From: Halomonas sp. 54_146
GTDB taxonomy: Bacteria; Pseudomonadota; Gammaproteobacteria; Pseudomonadales; Halomonadaceae
Length of the DNA stretch: 64,000 nt
Assembly (NCBI RefSeq): GCF_001507855.1
Contig: NZ_LGEN01000012.1
Span: 26,089-90,088, forward strand
Direction of reading: 5' to 3'
The notes beneath the pieces were generated by a model. The model was given only the letters and a program-made list of their open reading frames with translations, was not told where the DNA came from and searched no databases. This document shows, piece after piece, positions 43,330 to 50,758 of this stretch. A program made the translations under genes and the position numbers. Position 1 is the first letter of the stretch; each line of letters opens with the position of its first letter.

Positions 43330-44513
43330 GATGACCCGTGCGGCATGGGAGTGCGCGCGGAGGTGATCACGGCGGCAGCCTTTGATCCTGCTTCCTTCTT
43401 CGATGGAGGCTGCACCCCCTGAGCGGTGACGGTGAAAACGAGAGGCTCCACGGATTTTTCGCTCGGGTACTCGCCGGTGCAGTAGAACTCGCCTTTTACC
43501 TCGTCCACGATTGCCACGTACTCACGCTTTGCGCGGATGCAGGGCGGATCGCTGTCGTCATCTTTAATCGGTTTGCTACTGGTGACGATGACAGCGCCGT
43601 CACGGGTCTGCGAAAGCGCACTGCGGGCATCGGTATCGAGCTTGGCCTTTTCGCGGAGGGTAGACCAACTGTCTTCGGACAGTGAACGCCAAGAGCAGTG
43701 ATGTGGTGCCTGCATGATGTCGTACTCAAGCGCATCGGCTTCGGCCTTGTGGCGCTGCCACTGGCGGTTCCAGATAAATACCTCAGCATCGCCACCAGTA
43801 AGGAACTTCGCGCCATCTGGCGTCTGTGCATCAGCGGCCAATGTGATGTTCAGGATCACACTGGACTGGTTCTTGACCAGGCACTCTTCGTCGTCGTCCT
43901 GGGCATCCAGAGGCGCCAGAAGGAACGCGGAGAAGAATGCGGAACTCTTTCCATTGATCGTCGAGAAGCGCGTGTCCACCTTCCGTAAAATCGAGGTGAG
44001 ATCATCAGTTTTTCCGTCGATGTCCTCGCCCATGATCTGAATGCGATCACCGTTTGCAACGGCGAAGTTCTGGTCGCGGTTCAGTTGTACACGTCGACGT
44101 GCCTCCGTGTTGAATGCTTTAGCGTCGTCACTCAAGGTGTGCGTCTTGCTGGCGCGTCGAAACACAATCGGGGACGACCACATCTCGCGGATCACGATCT
44201 TCTTGTCCTTGTCGTCCTTCTTGTCATCCGGGTACTTGTCCAACGATCCTAGGTAGAAATGCCGCGCCAAACCACGGCAATGATCCTGGTCCGGGTGGCT
44301 CAACAGGAAGGCATCGACATACGGCCTGCCGTTCTCATCCTTCTTCAGCCGTTCGCGCAAGTCCTTGGCAACATCGCGCACGTCCTTATCGGGGTCGTCG
44401 GCGTCTTGTCGGATGTTGATGTCGATCAGCAGCGTCGTCGCGTCGAGATCGCCGAATTTGATGAGGGTCATGTCCCCGTTGTCGACGGGGAAAAACGTGA
44501 TGGTTGTAGGCAT
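43326..44513 (-). CDS. MBL-fold hydrolase, first gene of the E2-E1-JAB operon
   Basis: 395 aa. Metal site HPDQDH at 73-78, FLTGGDAEVFIW and APHHCSW mark a ComEC-like metallo-beta-lactamase fold, with a charged insertion (DKYPDDKKDDKDKK) after the HxDxDH loop. The tail after ~365 is basic and flexible (PPSKKEAGSKAAAVITSART). It overlaps the E2-E1-JAB start by 4 bp. A promoter with palindromes lies upstream, shared with the divergent WYL gene. Confidence 0.85.
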   Translation of the reverse strand: MPTTITFFPVDNGDMTLIKFGDLDATTLLIDINIRQDADDPDKDVRDVAKDLRERLKKDENGRPYVDAFLLSHPDQDHCRGLARHFYLGSLDKYPDDKKDDKDKKIVIREMWSSPIVFRRASKTHTLSDDAKAFNTEARRRVQLNRDQNFAVANGDRIQIMGEDIDGKTDDLTSILRKVDTRFSTINGKSSAFFSAFLLAPLDAQDDDEECLVKNQSSVILNITLAADAQTPDGAKFLTGGDAEVFIWNRQWQRHKAEADALEYDIMQAPHHCSWRSLSEDSWSTLREKAKLDTDARSALSQTRDGAVIVTSSKPIKDDDSDPPCIRAKREYVAIVDEVKGEFYCTGEYPSEKSVEPLVFTVTAQGVQPPSKKEAGSKAAAVITSARTPMPHGSS

Positions 44514-44548
44514 ACAGGTCTCCGGGTGGACGGCCGAAAAGTAATCGA

Positions 44549-44581
44549 GTATAATTATTATACGGATATTTTTTATACCCG
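44549..44581. promoter_or_regulatory. Divergent promoter with WYL-regulator operator candidates
   Basis: Perfect palindrome GTATAAT-T-ATTATAC at 44549-44563, then an imperfect inverted repeat CGGATAT-(5)-ATACCCG at 44563-44581, in the 88-bp AT-rich gap between the MBL gene and the WYL gene. The palindrome contains TATAAT on both strands, so binding there should block both promoters. Confidence 0.7.
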
Positions 44582-44601
44582 TCTACTTTATAGGCGTAAC
44601 G

Positions 44602-45504
44602 ATGCGAGAAACCCCTATCACTACTGTCGAACCAACTGAGCCCAAGGGACTAAGCTGGGGGTTGGAGAGTAGGCTTCAATTTATTGATTTCCGTCTGCGC
44701 TGGGAGCGGCGCATTAACCGCATGGACCTCACCGAGCACTTCGGCATATCGGTTCCCCAAGCATCACTGGATATTGCCAAGTACACTGAGTTGGCACCGA
44801 GCAACCTGACTTACGACCGCAGTTCCAAGACTTACACGGCATCACCGAGTTTTTGCCCGCTTTACCAACGAAGTTCGGGCCAACGCTATCTAGCGGAGTT
44901 GCTGGCGACGAAAATGGGAGTTGTCGAGCCGGCGGCCAGCTTCATCGGCTCCGCGCCGGAGACAGATTGGGCTCCTTCCCCCTGGCGCACGATCAATGAG
45001 CAGACCGTCGAAGCAGTAGTCCGGGCAATCCGGCAGCAGGAAGCGATTCGGGTGAGCTACCAGTCCATGACGTCCTTGGACGAATCGATTCGCCTGCTGT
45101 CCCCTCACGCGCTTGGCAACGACGGTTTTCGCTGGCACGTGCGCGCGTTTTGCCACAAACGCCAGCGCTTTAGTGATTTTGTCCTAGCTCGAATCTTGCG
45201 CATCGACGGTTTCGAGGCAAGCCAAGTGGACTTCAGCCAGGATGCGCATTGGCATACTGTACTGACGCTTGTCCTTGCGCCGCACCCCGATTTGCCGACA
45301 GCCAAGAGGCGAGTCTTGGAATTGGATTACGGCATGGAAGATGGCGAGGTCAAACTTCCGTGCCGCCAAGCATTTCTGTACTACACATTGAGGCGTTTGG
45401 GCTTGCACACCAAGGAAGCTCCTGACCCTCTCACGCAACAGATCACGCTGAAAAACCGAAATGAAATTCAACCCTACATTGATGGATTGACAACGCAGGC
45501 CTGA
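44602..45504 (+). CDS. WYL-domain transcriptional regulator (BrxR/CapW-like)
   Basis: 300 aa. An N-terminal winged helix (LQFIDFRLRWERRINRMDLT, EHFGISVPQASLDIAKYTEL) is followed by a WYL domain (IRVSYQSMTSLDESIRLLSP, GFRWHVRAFCHKRQRFSDFV) and a C-terminal WCX-like region. Size and layout match BrxR/CapW, repressors of BREX, CBASS and other defence operons. Divergent from the MBL/E2-E1-JAB operon and followed after 6 bp by a putative membrane-protein gene. Sensing a nucleotide or nucleic-acid signal is inferred from the family. Confidence 0.88.
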   Translation: MRETPITTVEPTEPKGLSWGLESRLQFIDFRLRWERRINRMDLTEHFGISVPQASLDIAKYTELAPSNLTYDRSSKTYTASPSFCPLYQRSSGQRYLAELLATKMGVVEPAASFIGSAPETDWAPSPWRTINEQTVEAVVRAIRQQEAIRVSYQSMTSLDESIRLLSPHALGNDGFRWHVRAFCHKRQRFSDFVLARILRIDGFEASQVDFSQDAHWHTVLTLVLAPHPDLPTAKRRVLELDYGMEDGEVKLPCRQAFLYYTLRRLGLHTKEAPDPLTQQITLKNRNEIQPYIDGLTTQA

Positions 45505-45510
45505 CTCTTC

Positions 45511-46299
45511 ATGACAACAATTTTCGAACTGGTCAAAGACCCCTATGAGCGTAAAGCGCGCGTTACCCCAGGACTTCTTGTGGCCTTGCCATTGTTAGTC
45601 CCCTTACTGTGCGTCTATGGAGCTAAGCATCCTGTGCTTACAGGTGTGGTTGGCCTGCTCGGCGGCTGCGGTGCTATTTATGCCCTTGCAAGTGTTGCTC
45701 GTGGGCGCGGGAAAAAACTTGAAGAGATGCTGGTTGCAAAATGGGGCGGCATGCCAACAACCATCGCGTTACGTCATCGTGATAGGTTTCTTGATAGTGT
45801 CAGCAAACAACGTTACCACACTGCAATTACGGAGAAGCTCGGTATTGCTATGCCGACAGCAGAAGAAGAATCAGCAAACCCTGACAAGGCGGATGATATC
45901 TATATTGGTGCAACCAGGCGGCTTCGTGAGCTGACGCGCTCTAATAAAAAGCTCTTGCTAAAAGAGAACATTGCCTATGGATTTCACCGCAATATGCTGG
46001 CGATGAAACCGGTTGGCATCGTATCGTGCCTTTTGGGTATCGCCTACGGATTAGTGATTGCAAAAGTTCTGCAGGTAATACCGCCCCATTTTGTCCCGGC
46101 ACATCTTGCAGAGCCGGGGCTTGCCGCAGGCTTGACGTTGCTTACTTCTATGGCGTTACTTGCTGGCTGGCTATTGTATTTCGATAAGAGCGCAGTTAGG
46201 CGAATGGGGTTCGTTTATGCAGAACGCCTGTTTGAGTGCTTGCCGATTTTGCCTTCTTCAGCACCATTGGAATGGGTCTCAACACCAACTAGAGACTGA
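45511..46299 (+). CDS. Predicted four-helix membrane protein downstream of the WYL regulator
   Basis: 262 aa. Two N-terminal helices (about 20-40 and 44-63), a cytoplasmic region with conserved-looking motifs (KWGGMPTTIALRHRDRFLDS, YGFHRNMLAMKPVGI), then two C-terminal helices (about 167-188 and 205-225). No usual ribosome-binding site; probably coupled to the WYL stop 6 bp before. I do not know a named family. Its layout resembles 4-TM pore-forming effectors of defence systems, a hypothesis only. Confidence 0.7.
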   Translation: MTTIFELVKDPYERKARVTPGLLVALPLLVPLLCVYGAKHPVLTGVVGLLGGCGAIYALASVARGRGKKLEEMLVAKWGGMPTTIALRHRDRFLDSVSKQRYHTAITEKLGIAMPTAEEESANPDKADDIYIGATRRLRELTRSNKKLLLKENIAYGFHRNMLAMKPVGIVSCLLGIAYGLVIAKVLQVIPPHFVPAHLAEPGLAAGLTLLTSMALLAGWLLYFDKSAVRRMGFVYAERLFECLPILPSSAPLEWVSTPTRD

Positions 46300-46344
46300 G
46301 GTTCGAGTCAATCTCCAGACAAGCCATTTGGCTCGACTCGAGCT

Positions 46345-47661
46345 TTAGCTTGCAGAATTATTTGGTTCGGTACGGGACGTTTCCTCGTAGCGGGCCGCAG
46401 CGTGATTATGTCTGAGATCCGAAACTACGGCGATCAATCTATTGACCGGCTCGGCCAATCGCTTCGGTAGTACACGGTGCTCGGAAAAGATTTTTTCATT
46501 GGCGATCCATCGCTTCGCAACCCAGACATCGTCTTCGGGGTGATTATTGTCAACACCGTTGCAATACTTATAGCCAACAAGGGCATCGGTATGCGATAGC
46601 AGGATACGCGCCATGGTCATGTGGAAACGGTGCGCCTGAAGATCTGCTGGCCCCTTGGGGCGAGGAAGGGTCAAGCGGAGACATTTCTGATCATTAAAGT
46701 CCTTCCAATCAGGACCGACGACCTGCCCGGCACGCTCCAGCATCTTGCGGGCCTGGTCGTTCTTACCGTTGACTATCGCCACAGCAACCGTCCCTTTCGG
46801 ATACTCCAGCTTTTCGGCCAGGAGATTCATCCAGTTCACCAGCTTGTTCAGCGTTTTATCGTCGGCAAACACGAGGAACTGATGGCGCTGATCGTCGTCG
46901 AGAAACGCCGGCAATTGCGCATAGAGTGGGTATAGCAAGTCATGGATATAGATGTAGGTCTGTCGTCGCCCTTGTTCATGGTTACGGGTGGTTGCCGTCA
47001 ACACTTTCTGTGCCCATTTCGGAGTAAGTTCGGGCAGGGTCATTTCGGTGATATCGATGGAGATGAGTGGGAAGCCGAGAGACTTTCCGATCAGCGCCTT
47101 CCGACCGTCAAAGGCGTGGCCAAGTTCGATTTCAACACCGCCAAGCACCATCGGTTCAGCCTGGACCGGCGGTCCAAGCACAGCCACATCGAGCCGGAAC
47201 TTGCTGCCGAAAGGCGTCTCTAGAGGATGCTCAGTTGCCACTCGGTCGGCGCCAAGCAGCAAGTTCCCCTCCAGCGGATAATCCGATGAATCCAAATCGC
47301 TGAACGACCAGGGCATTGCAAGCCCAGCACGCAAGCGCCTTGAGAGCTCGTCCGCGACAAGTTCTTTCGCCCGCCGGTGTTCAGGGCTTTCCTGAATAGC
47401 ACTCCATCGGTTAGCTTCTTCATCGTCGAAGTGAGCTTTAGGCTTAAAGGTGTGCTGAGTAGGCAGTACTCGAAAATGGGATCGTCGGCGCAATTTGCCA
47501 TTTTCAAAGGAAGGACTGACCCACGTCACCATTTGCCGCGATCCATCGGAAGAGACCAATGGCCAAAGCTTGCGCGCATGTTCCCGGCTACGGACGTCAC
47601 GTGCCGCAATCGTGGTCTGGAAAAGCCCTTTCCGGGAAAAAACAACAATCGCCTCGTCCAT
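46345..47661 (-). CDS. CoiA/PD-(D/E)XK-like predicted nuclease
   Basis: 438 aa from the ATG at 47661; the longer frame would overlap the HEPN gene. Middle region reads SPEHRRAKELVADELSRRL (helix often preceding CoiA-type nucleases), Asp158 in RLDVAVLG, Glu177-x-Glu179 in GVEIELGHAFDGRK and Lys188/193, a D-ExE-K pattern of PD-(D/E)XK enzymes. Then a long helical part and a His/Arg-rich C terminus. Last gene of a minus-strand operon; 11 bp after the HEPN gene. Nuclease call is motif-based. Confidence 0.6.
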   Translation of the reverse strand: MDEAIVVFSRKGLFQTTIAARDVRSREHARKLWPLVSSDGSRQMVTWVSPSFENGKLRRRSHFRVLPTQHTFKPKAHFDDEEANRWSAIQESPEHRRAKELVADELSRRLRAGLAMPWSFSDLDSSDYPLEGNLLLGADRVATEHPLETPFGSKFRLDVAVLGPPVQAEPMVLGGVEIELGHAFDGRKALIGKSLGFPLISIDITEMTLPELTPKWAQKVLTATTRNHEQGRRQTYIYIHDLLYPLYAQLPAFLDDDQRHQFLVFADDKTLNKLVNWMNLLAEKLEYPKGTVAVAIVNGKNDQARKMLERAGQVVGPDWKDFNDQKCLRLTLPRPKGPADLQAHRFHMTMARILLSHTDALVGYKYCNGVDNNHPEDDVWVAKRWIANEKIFSEHRVLPKRLAEPVNRLIAVVSDLRHNHAAARYEETSRTEPNNSAS

Positions 47662-47672
47662 TGGCTCCCCCT

Positions 47673-48491
47673 TTACGCAGGCACAGCAGCAAGCCTCGTG
47701 ACGCCATCCAGCTTGCGGTGAATCAGTGACACCAGCGTCAGGATGTCCAGGGCGTCTTGTTCGGACATCGGCCAATTCGTCTTCGCAGCATGGGCAAGCG
47801 GATTGCGTACCGCTCCAAACAGACCGACCAGCAGGTTTGCAAAACCTTTCTGTTCGCTCTTTTCGGACTCCGAGGTAAGTGTCTTTAAGGCAAGAACGGG
47901 TTGTTGGCCCGCAAAAGCCTTATTCACAAGGTCAGCACCATCGCCGCTCAGGCCTGAGAGCTGGCGAATCCGCTCGGCGACGCCCTTGGTTGCTTCAAAG
48001 ACTGCGTGAAAATAGTTCTCTTCCATTAGCTCCGCACGACAGTAGTTCAGGACTTCTGCATGCACAGTCCGACTTTCCAGCGCCGCCTTGAGGCGCCCGG
48101 CTCGGGCTCGGGCCTCATCCAGCGTATTGGCCTTATCGGCATATCCAACTTTGCCGTCTTCACGCACGTAGAAACCCGAAAAGGCCAAGACAACATTGAG
48201 TTCATCTCGGCGCCACGCGAATGCTCCAGGATTACTGGCATAGCTCACCGGATTCATCGCGCGATTGATGAACATGATGAGATGGTTACCAACCTTATGC
48301 TGGTTCTGCGCGCCAGCCAACGCATTGAACAGCCGTTTCCACTTGGTCATGTCTGGGGATGAGTCGGCTACTTGGACCTCTTGTAACAACCGCCCGATCT
48401 GCGTGCCAGTCAGACCTTGTGCGGTGTCGGCAAGGACGCGGCAGGCAGCTTCCAGGTGCTGGGAGCTGAACGGGGCAATTTGTGAAGCCAC
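47673..48491 (-). CDS. TIGR02391/Ymh-like HEPN-domain protein, abortive-infection type
   Basis: 272 aa with a GTG start at 48491 preceded by GGAGG; the frame upstream overlaps the antitoxin and lacks a ribosome-binding site. The C-terminal part has the HEPN ribonuclease motif RNPLAH (Arg229, His234) preceded by GFANLLVGLFGAV, as in TIGR02391 (Ymh) proteins. N-terminal ~150 residues are helical. HEPN proteins often cleave RNA in abortive infection. It sits 25 bp after the antitoxin gene, so is probably under its control. Confidence 0.75.
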   Translation of the reverse strand: MASQIAPFSSQHLEAACRVLADTAQGLTGTQIGRLLQEVQVADSSPDMTKWKRLFNALAGAQNQHKVGNHLIMFINRAMNPVSYASNPGAFAWRRDELNVVLAFSGFYVREDGKVGYADKANTLDEARARAGRLKAALESRTVHAEVLNYCRAELMEENYFHAVFEATKGVAERIRQLSGLSGDGADLVNKAFAGQQPVLALKTLTSESEKSEQKGFANLLVGLFGAVRNPLAHAAKTNWPMSEQDALDILTLVSLIHRKLDGVTRLAAVPA

Positions 48492-48516
48492 TATCTGTAC
48501 CTCCGTCGCACATTCA

Positions 48517-48822
48517 TCAGATAATGGCCTGCAAACCCTTGTCGGCGATGACGTTAAGTAGCTTGAGCGCCGGGCCTGCTGGGTGCGTTTCACCCTGTTC
48601 CCACTTGCGTACCGTCGAAGCCGTAGTGTGCAGGTGATGGGCGAACACTGGCTGACTGAAATGCAACGCTTCACGCAGACGCTTGATGTCGTCCGCGCTG
48701 AACTCGCGCACCGGCGGTGGGCAGATCGCGTCGAATTCACGCATCGTCACTTTGCTGATCGCGCCAGCGTCTTGCAATGCAGCCAGATCACCGCGCAAGG
48801 ATTCAATGATTTTACTTGTCAC
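48517..48822 (-). CDS. Xre-family antitoxin (HigA/NadS-like)
   Basis: 101 aa from a GTG at 48822 with GGAGG before it. Helix-turn-helix in the C-terminal half (IKRLREALHFSQPVFAHHLH, STVRKWEQGETHPAGPALKL), the NadS/HigA arrangement. Overlaps the toxin gene by 11 bp. Expected to neutralise the toxin and repress the operon at the palindrome in the promoter (49210-49220). Confidence 0.88.
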   Translation of the reverse strand: MTSKIIESLRGDLAALQDAGAISKVTMREFDAICPPPVREFSADDIKRLREALHFSQPVFAHHLHTTASTVRKWEQGETHPAGPALKLLNVIADKGLQAII

Positions 48823-49186
48823 AACATACCTCCAATAGAACACCAGCCTGCAATGCCTTCACCAATTCCTTAGCCGACAGCTCTAGAAATACCTTGCCGG
48901 CATATTGCAGCGCTTTTTTCTCTTCCCGCGTGATGTTCGACTTGTCGCTTTTCGGGAACCCGTGCAGGAATACATAACGGCGGCCAACACGGGCCGATAA
49001 CAAGGTGCGGTAGCCACCGCTCTTACCCGCACCAGGGCGAGCTACCCGCTTCTTATAAAGGTGGCCGCCCAAGTCGGCATCAATTAGCCCGTTCTCCATT
49101 TCCTGGACCGCCTTGCACAGGGCCGTATCGGACAGTTTCTCGCCCGCTTGCCACCGCGCAAAATCCTTTCGCTTCAAGACATTCAT
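48812..49186 (-). CDS. RelE/HigB-like toxin (DUF1044 type)
   Basis: 124 aa from the ATG at 49186. KRKDFARWQAGEKLSDTALC, then DLGGHLYKKRVARPGAGKSG, GYRTLLSARVGRRYVFLHGF and SDKSNITREEKKAL give the RelE-fold DUF1044 pattern; such toxins usually cleave mRNA. First gene of the operon toxin-antitoxin-HEPN-CoiA-like. A good promoter lies 18 bp upstream. Confidence 0.88.
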   Translation of the reverse strand: MNVLKRKDFARWQAGEKLSDTALCKAVQEMENGLIDADLGGHLYKKRVARPGAGKSGGYRTLLSARVGRRYVFLHGFPKSDKSNITREEKKALQYAGKVFLELSAKELVKALQAGVLLEVCCDK

Positions 49187-49203
49187 ACACATCCACCCCA
49201 ATA

Positions 49204-49232
49204 ACTATACCCGTAACGGGCATGATTGTCTA
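49204..49232 (-). promoter_or_regulatory. Promoter and operator of the toxin-antitoxin/HEPN operon
   Basis: Minus strand: -35 TAGACA (49232-49227), 17-bp spacer, -10 TATAGT (49209-49204). The spacer starts at the -10 side with the palindrome CCCGT-A/T-ACGGG (49210-49220), an ideal site for antitoxin repression. Confidence 0.75.
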
Positions 49233-49263
49233 TCCCTCGCAGGAGCCCCCAATGGTCGCCCAC

Positions 49264-49298
49264 GCTCAATAGTCGCACCGCTATTGCGACTATTGAGC
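49264..49298. repeat. Perfect 14-bp inverted repeat between int and the toxin gene
   Basis: Arms GCTCAATAGTCGCA and TGCGACTATTGAGC flank a 7-base centre. It lies 25 bp after the int stop and 32 bp before the -35 of the toxin promoter. No T-run follows on either strand, so it is a weak terminator at best; regulator binding is an alternative. Confidence 0.8.
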
Positions 49299-49322
49299 GG
49301 CAAACCTGTACACCGACCCTGC

Positions 49323-50522
49323 TCATACTGAGGCTCCCTTGACACGCGGAGCCCCTATAATTGTCTTACGCCGGTTCGCTACGAGTTCGGCCGCCTCACG
49401 AACCGGATCATCCTCGGTATGGATGTAGCGCATAAACATGGTCACAGTCTTGTGCGCTGTCAGTACCATACCGACTTTGACTGGAATACCCGAGTTGGCG
49501 ATGTCTGTGGCCGAGCGATGTCGGATGCCATGCGTGCCGACGTGAGTGACGCCAGCCGCCTTGAGTGTACGGGTCCAGCCGCCGTAATACTCCCCATAGG
49601 TCAAGTGGGTGAGCGGGTTACGCGGCGATGGCAGCACATAACGTCCGCCTTCCTGTCGAGGTGCCGTGGAAAGCAGTCGATAGGCTTCCTCGCTCATGGG
49701 TTTTGACATACCACCGGTCTTGCTGTCGGGCCAGACCACCCGGCGGTTCTCCAGGTCAATCCATTCCCATTCAAGCAGCACTATTTCAGAACGCCGGGCA
49801 GCGAACTCGAATTGCAGACGAATTGCCAGCGGGATGACATAAGGCACTAAGCGTTCAGCCTCAACTTGGTCGAGGTGCTTGAATAGCTTGGCCATCTCTC
49901 CGTCAGTAATGAGCCGGGTTGTCTTGCCACCGGTGTACAGCGGAATGTGTCGGCACGGGTTCGAGCCATCCGGGCGGTACCCCCAAATCTCAGCAAGGTT
50001 GAACATCTTACGCAGGACGGACAGAGCTTTATTGGCCTCGCCTGGCTTATAATCGAGCTTCTTCATCATTGTCGCCACGTCGGCACGTTTCACATCCTTT
50101 ACCTTGAAACGACCCAGGATTGGGATGATGTTGCGGTCAATATTGCCTTGGTAGCCCCTCTGAGTACTGGGTTTGTTGCGGTGCCTGGAGTAGTCCTCCA
50201 TGAACTTCACGCACAGTTCCTTGACGGTGGGCGCTTTGCGCGCTTCGGCCTTGGCGGCCCCCGGATCGCCGCCTCGGCGAACCTCGGCCAGCCAGTTTTG
50301 CGCCAATGAACGGGCCTGTTCGACAGTCAACTCTCCGTACAGGCCCAGTGCTGGCTTACGCCGCTCACCGGCATTCGTCCGGTACTGGAGCATGAAGACC
50401 TTGCGGCCGGCCGGCGTGATCTTGCACAGGAAGCCGGGGACGAGAGTGTCGCGCAACTCGACGGGCTGCGCCTGGGGCTTTGCCGCATCAATTGCGGACT
50501 TGGTGAGTTTGATCTTGGCCAT
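49323..50522 (-). CDS. int: Tn4371-family site-specific tyrosine integrase
   Basis: 399 aa from the ATG at 50522 (GGAG six bases upstream). DUF4102-type arm-binding N terminus (LTKSAIDAAKPQAQPVELRD, GFLCKITPAGRKVFMLQYRT), core-binding domain (about 100-190), and catalytic domain with Arg in EFAARRSEIVLLEWEW, HxxR in GTHGIRHRSATDIANSG, and the nucleophile Tyr in MFMRYIHTED. All key residues present. It catalyses ICE integration and excision; the attachment core lies upstream next to metK. Confidence 0.96.
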   Translation of the reverse strand: MAKIKLTKSAIDAAKPQAQPVELRDTLVPGFLCKITPAGRKVFMLQYRTNAGERRKPALGLYGELTVEQARSLAQNWLAEVRRGGDPGAAKAEARKAPTVKELCVKFMEDYSRHRNKPSTQRGYQGNIDRNIIPILGRFKVKDVKRADVATMMKKLDYKPGEANKALSVLRKMFNLAEIWGYRPDGSNPCRHIPLYTGGKTTRLITDGEMAKLFKHLDQVEAERLVPYVIPLAIRLQFEFAARRSEIVLLEWEWIDLENRRVVWPDSKTGGMSKPMSEEAYRLLSTAPRQEGGRYVLPSPRNPLTHLTYGEYYGGWTRTLKAAGVTHVGTHGIRHRSATDIANSGIPVKVGMVLTAHKTVTMFMRYIHTEDDPVREAAELVANRRKTIIGAPRVKGASV

Positions 50523-50697
50523 AGCTGACTCCTTGGAAAGACCCGTTTCCAGGAGCCTGTTAGGAGCCAAGCGGATGGAAGCCGGGTCAAGTTTCGGAAA
50601 GCACCGGCATATGATGAATTAGCCTAAGTTATTGATAAACCTGCTGTAGCGAGCTTAGGCGTAGTCCAGCGAAGTACGGTGCTGGAGTCATGGTGAA

Positions 50698-50705
50698 ATA
50701 AAAAA
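50698..50705 (-). other. Putative ICE attachment-site core (Tn4371-type) at the metK terminator
   Basis: TTTTTTAT on the minus strand fits the 8-bp TTTTTYAT core reported for Tn4371-family ICEs (from memory). It forms the T-tract of the metK terminator, on the chromosome side of int. The other copy should lie beyond trbI, outside the window. Confidence 0.55.
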
Positions 50706-50730
50706 GCCCCCGGCCGAAGCCAAAGGGGCG
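50699..50730 (-). terminator. Intrinsic terminator of metK
   Basis: Minus-strand stem GCCCC...GGGGC with an inner GGC/GCC pair (50706-50729), followed by six T. 29 bp after the metK stop. The T-tract coincides with the proposed ICE attachment core. Confidence 0.85.
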
Positions 50731-50758
50731 ATTTCTTACAGAAGGTGTGGCCAATAGC

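Noticed and set aside
39958..46299. CBASS type II locus
   Set aside because: E1/E2/JAB functions are present, but there is no CD-NTase gene and the modules are fused in one protein with MBL partners.
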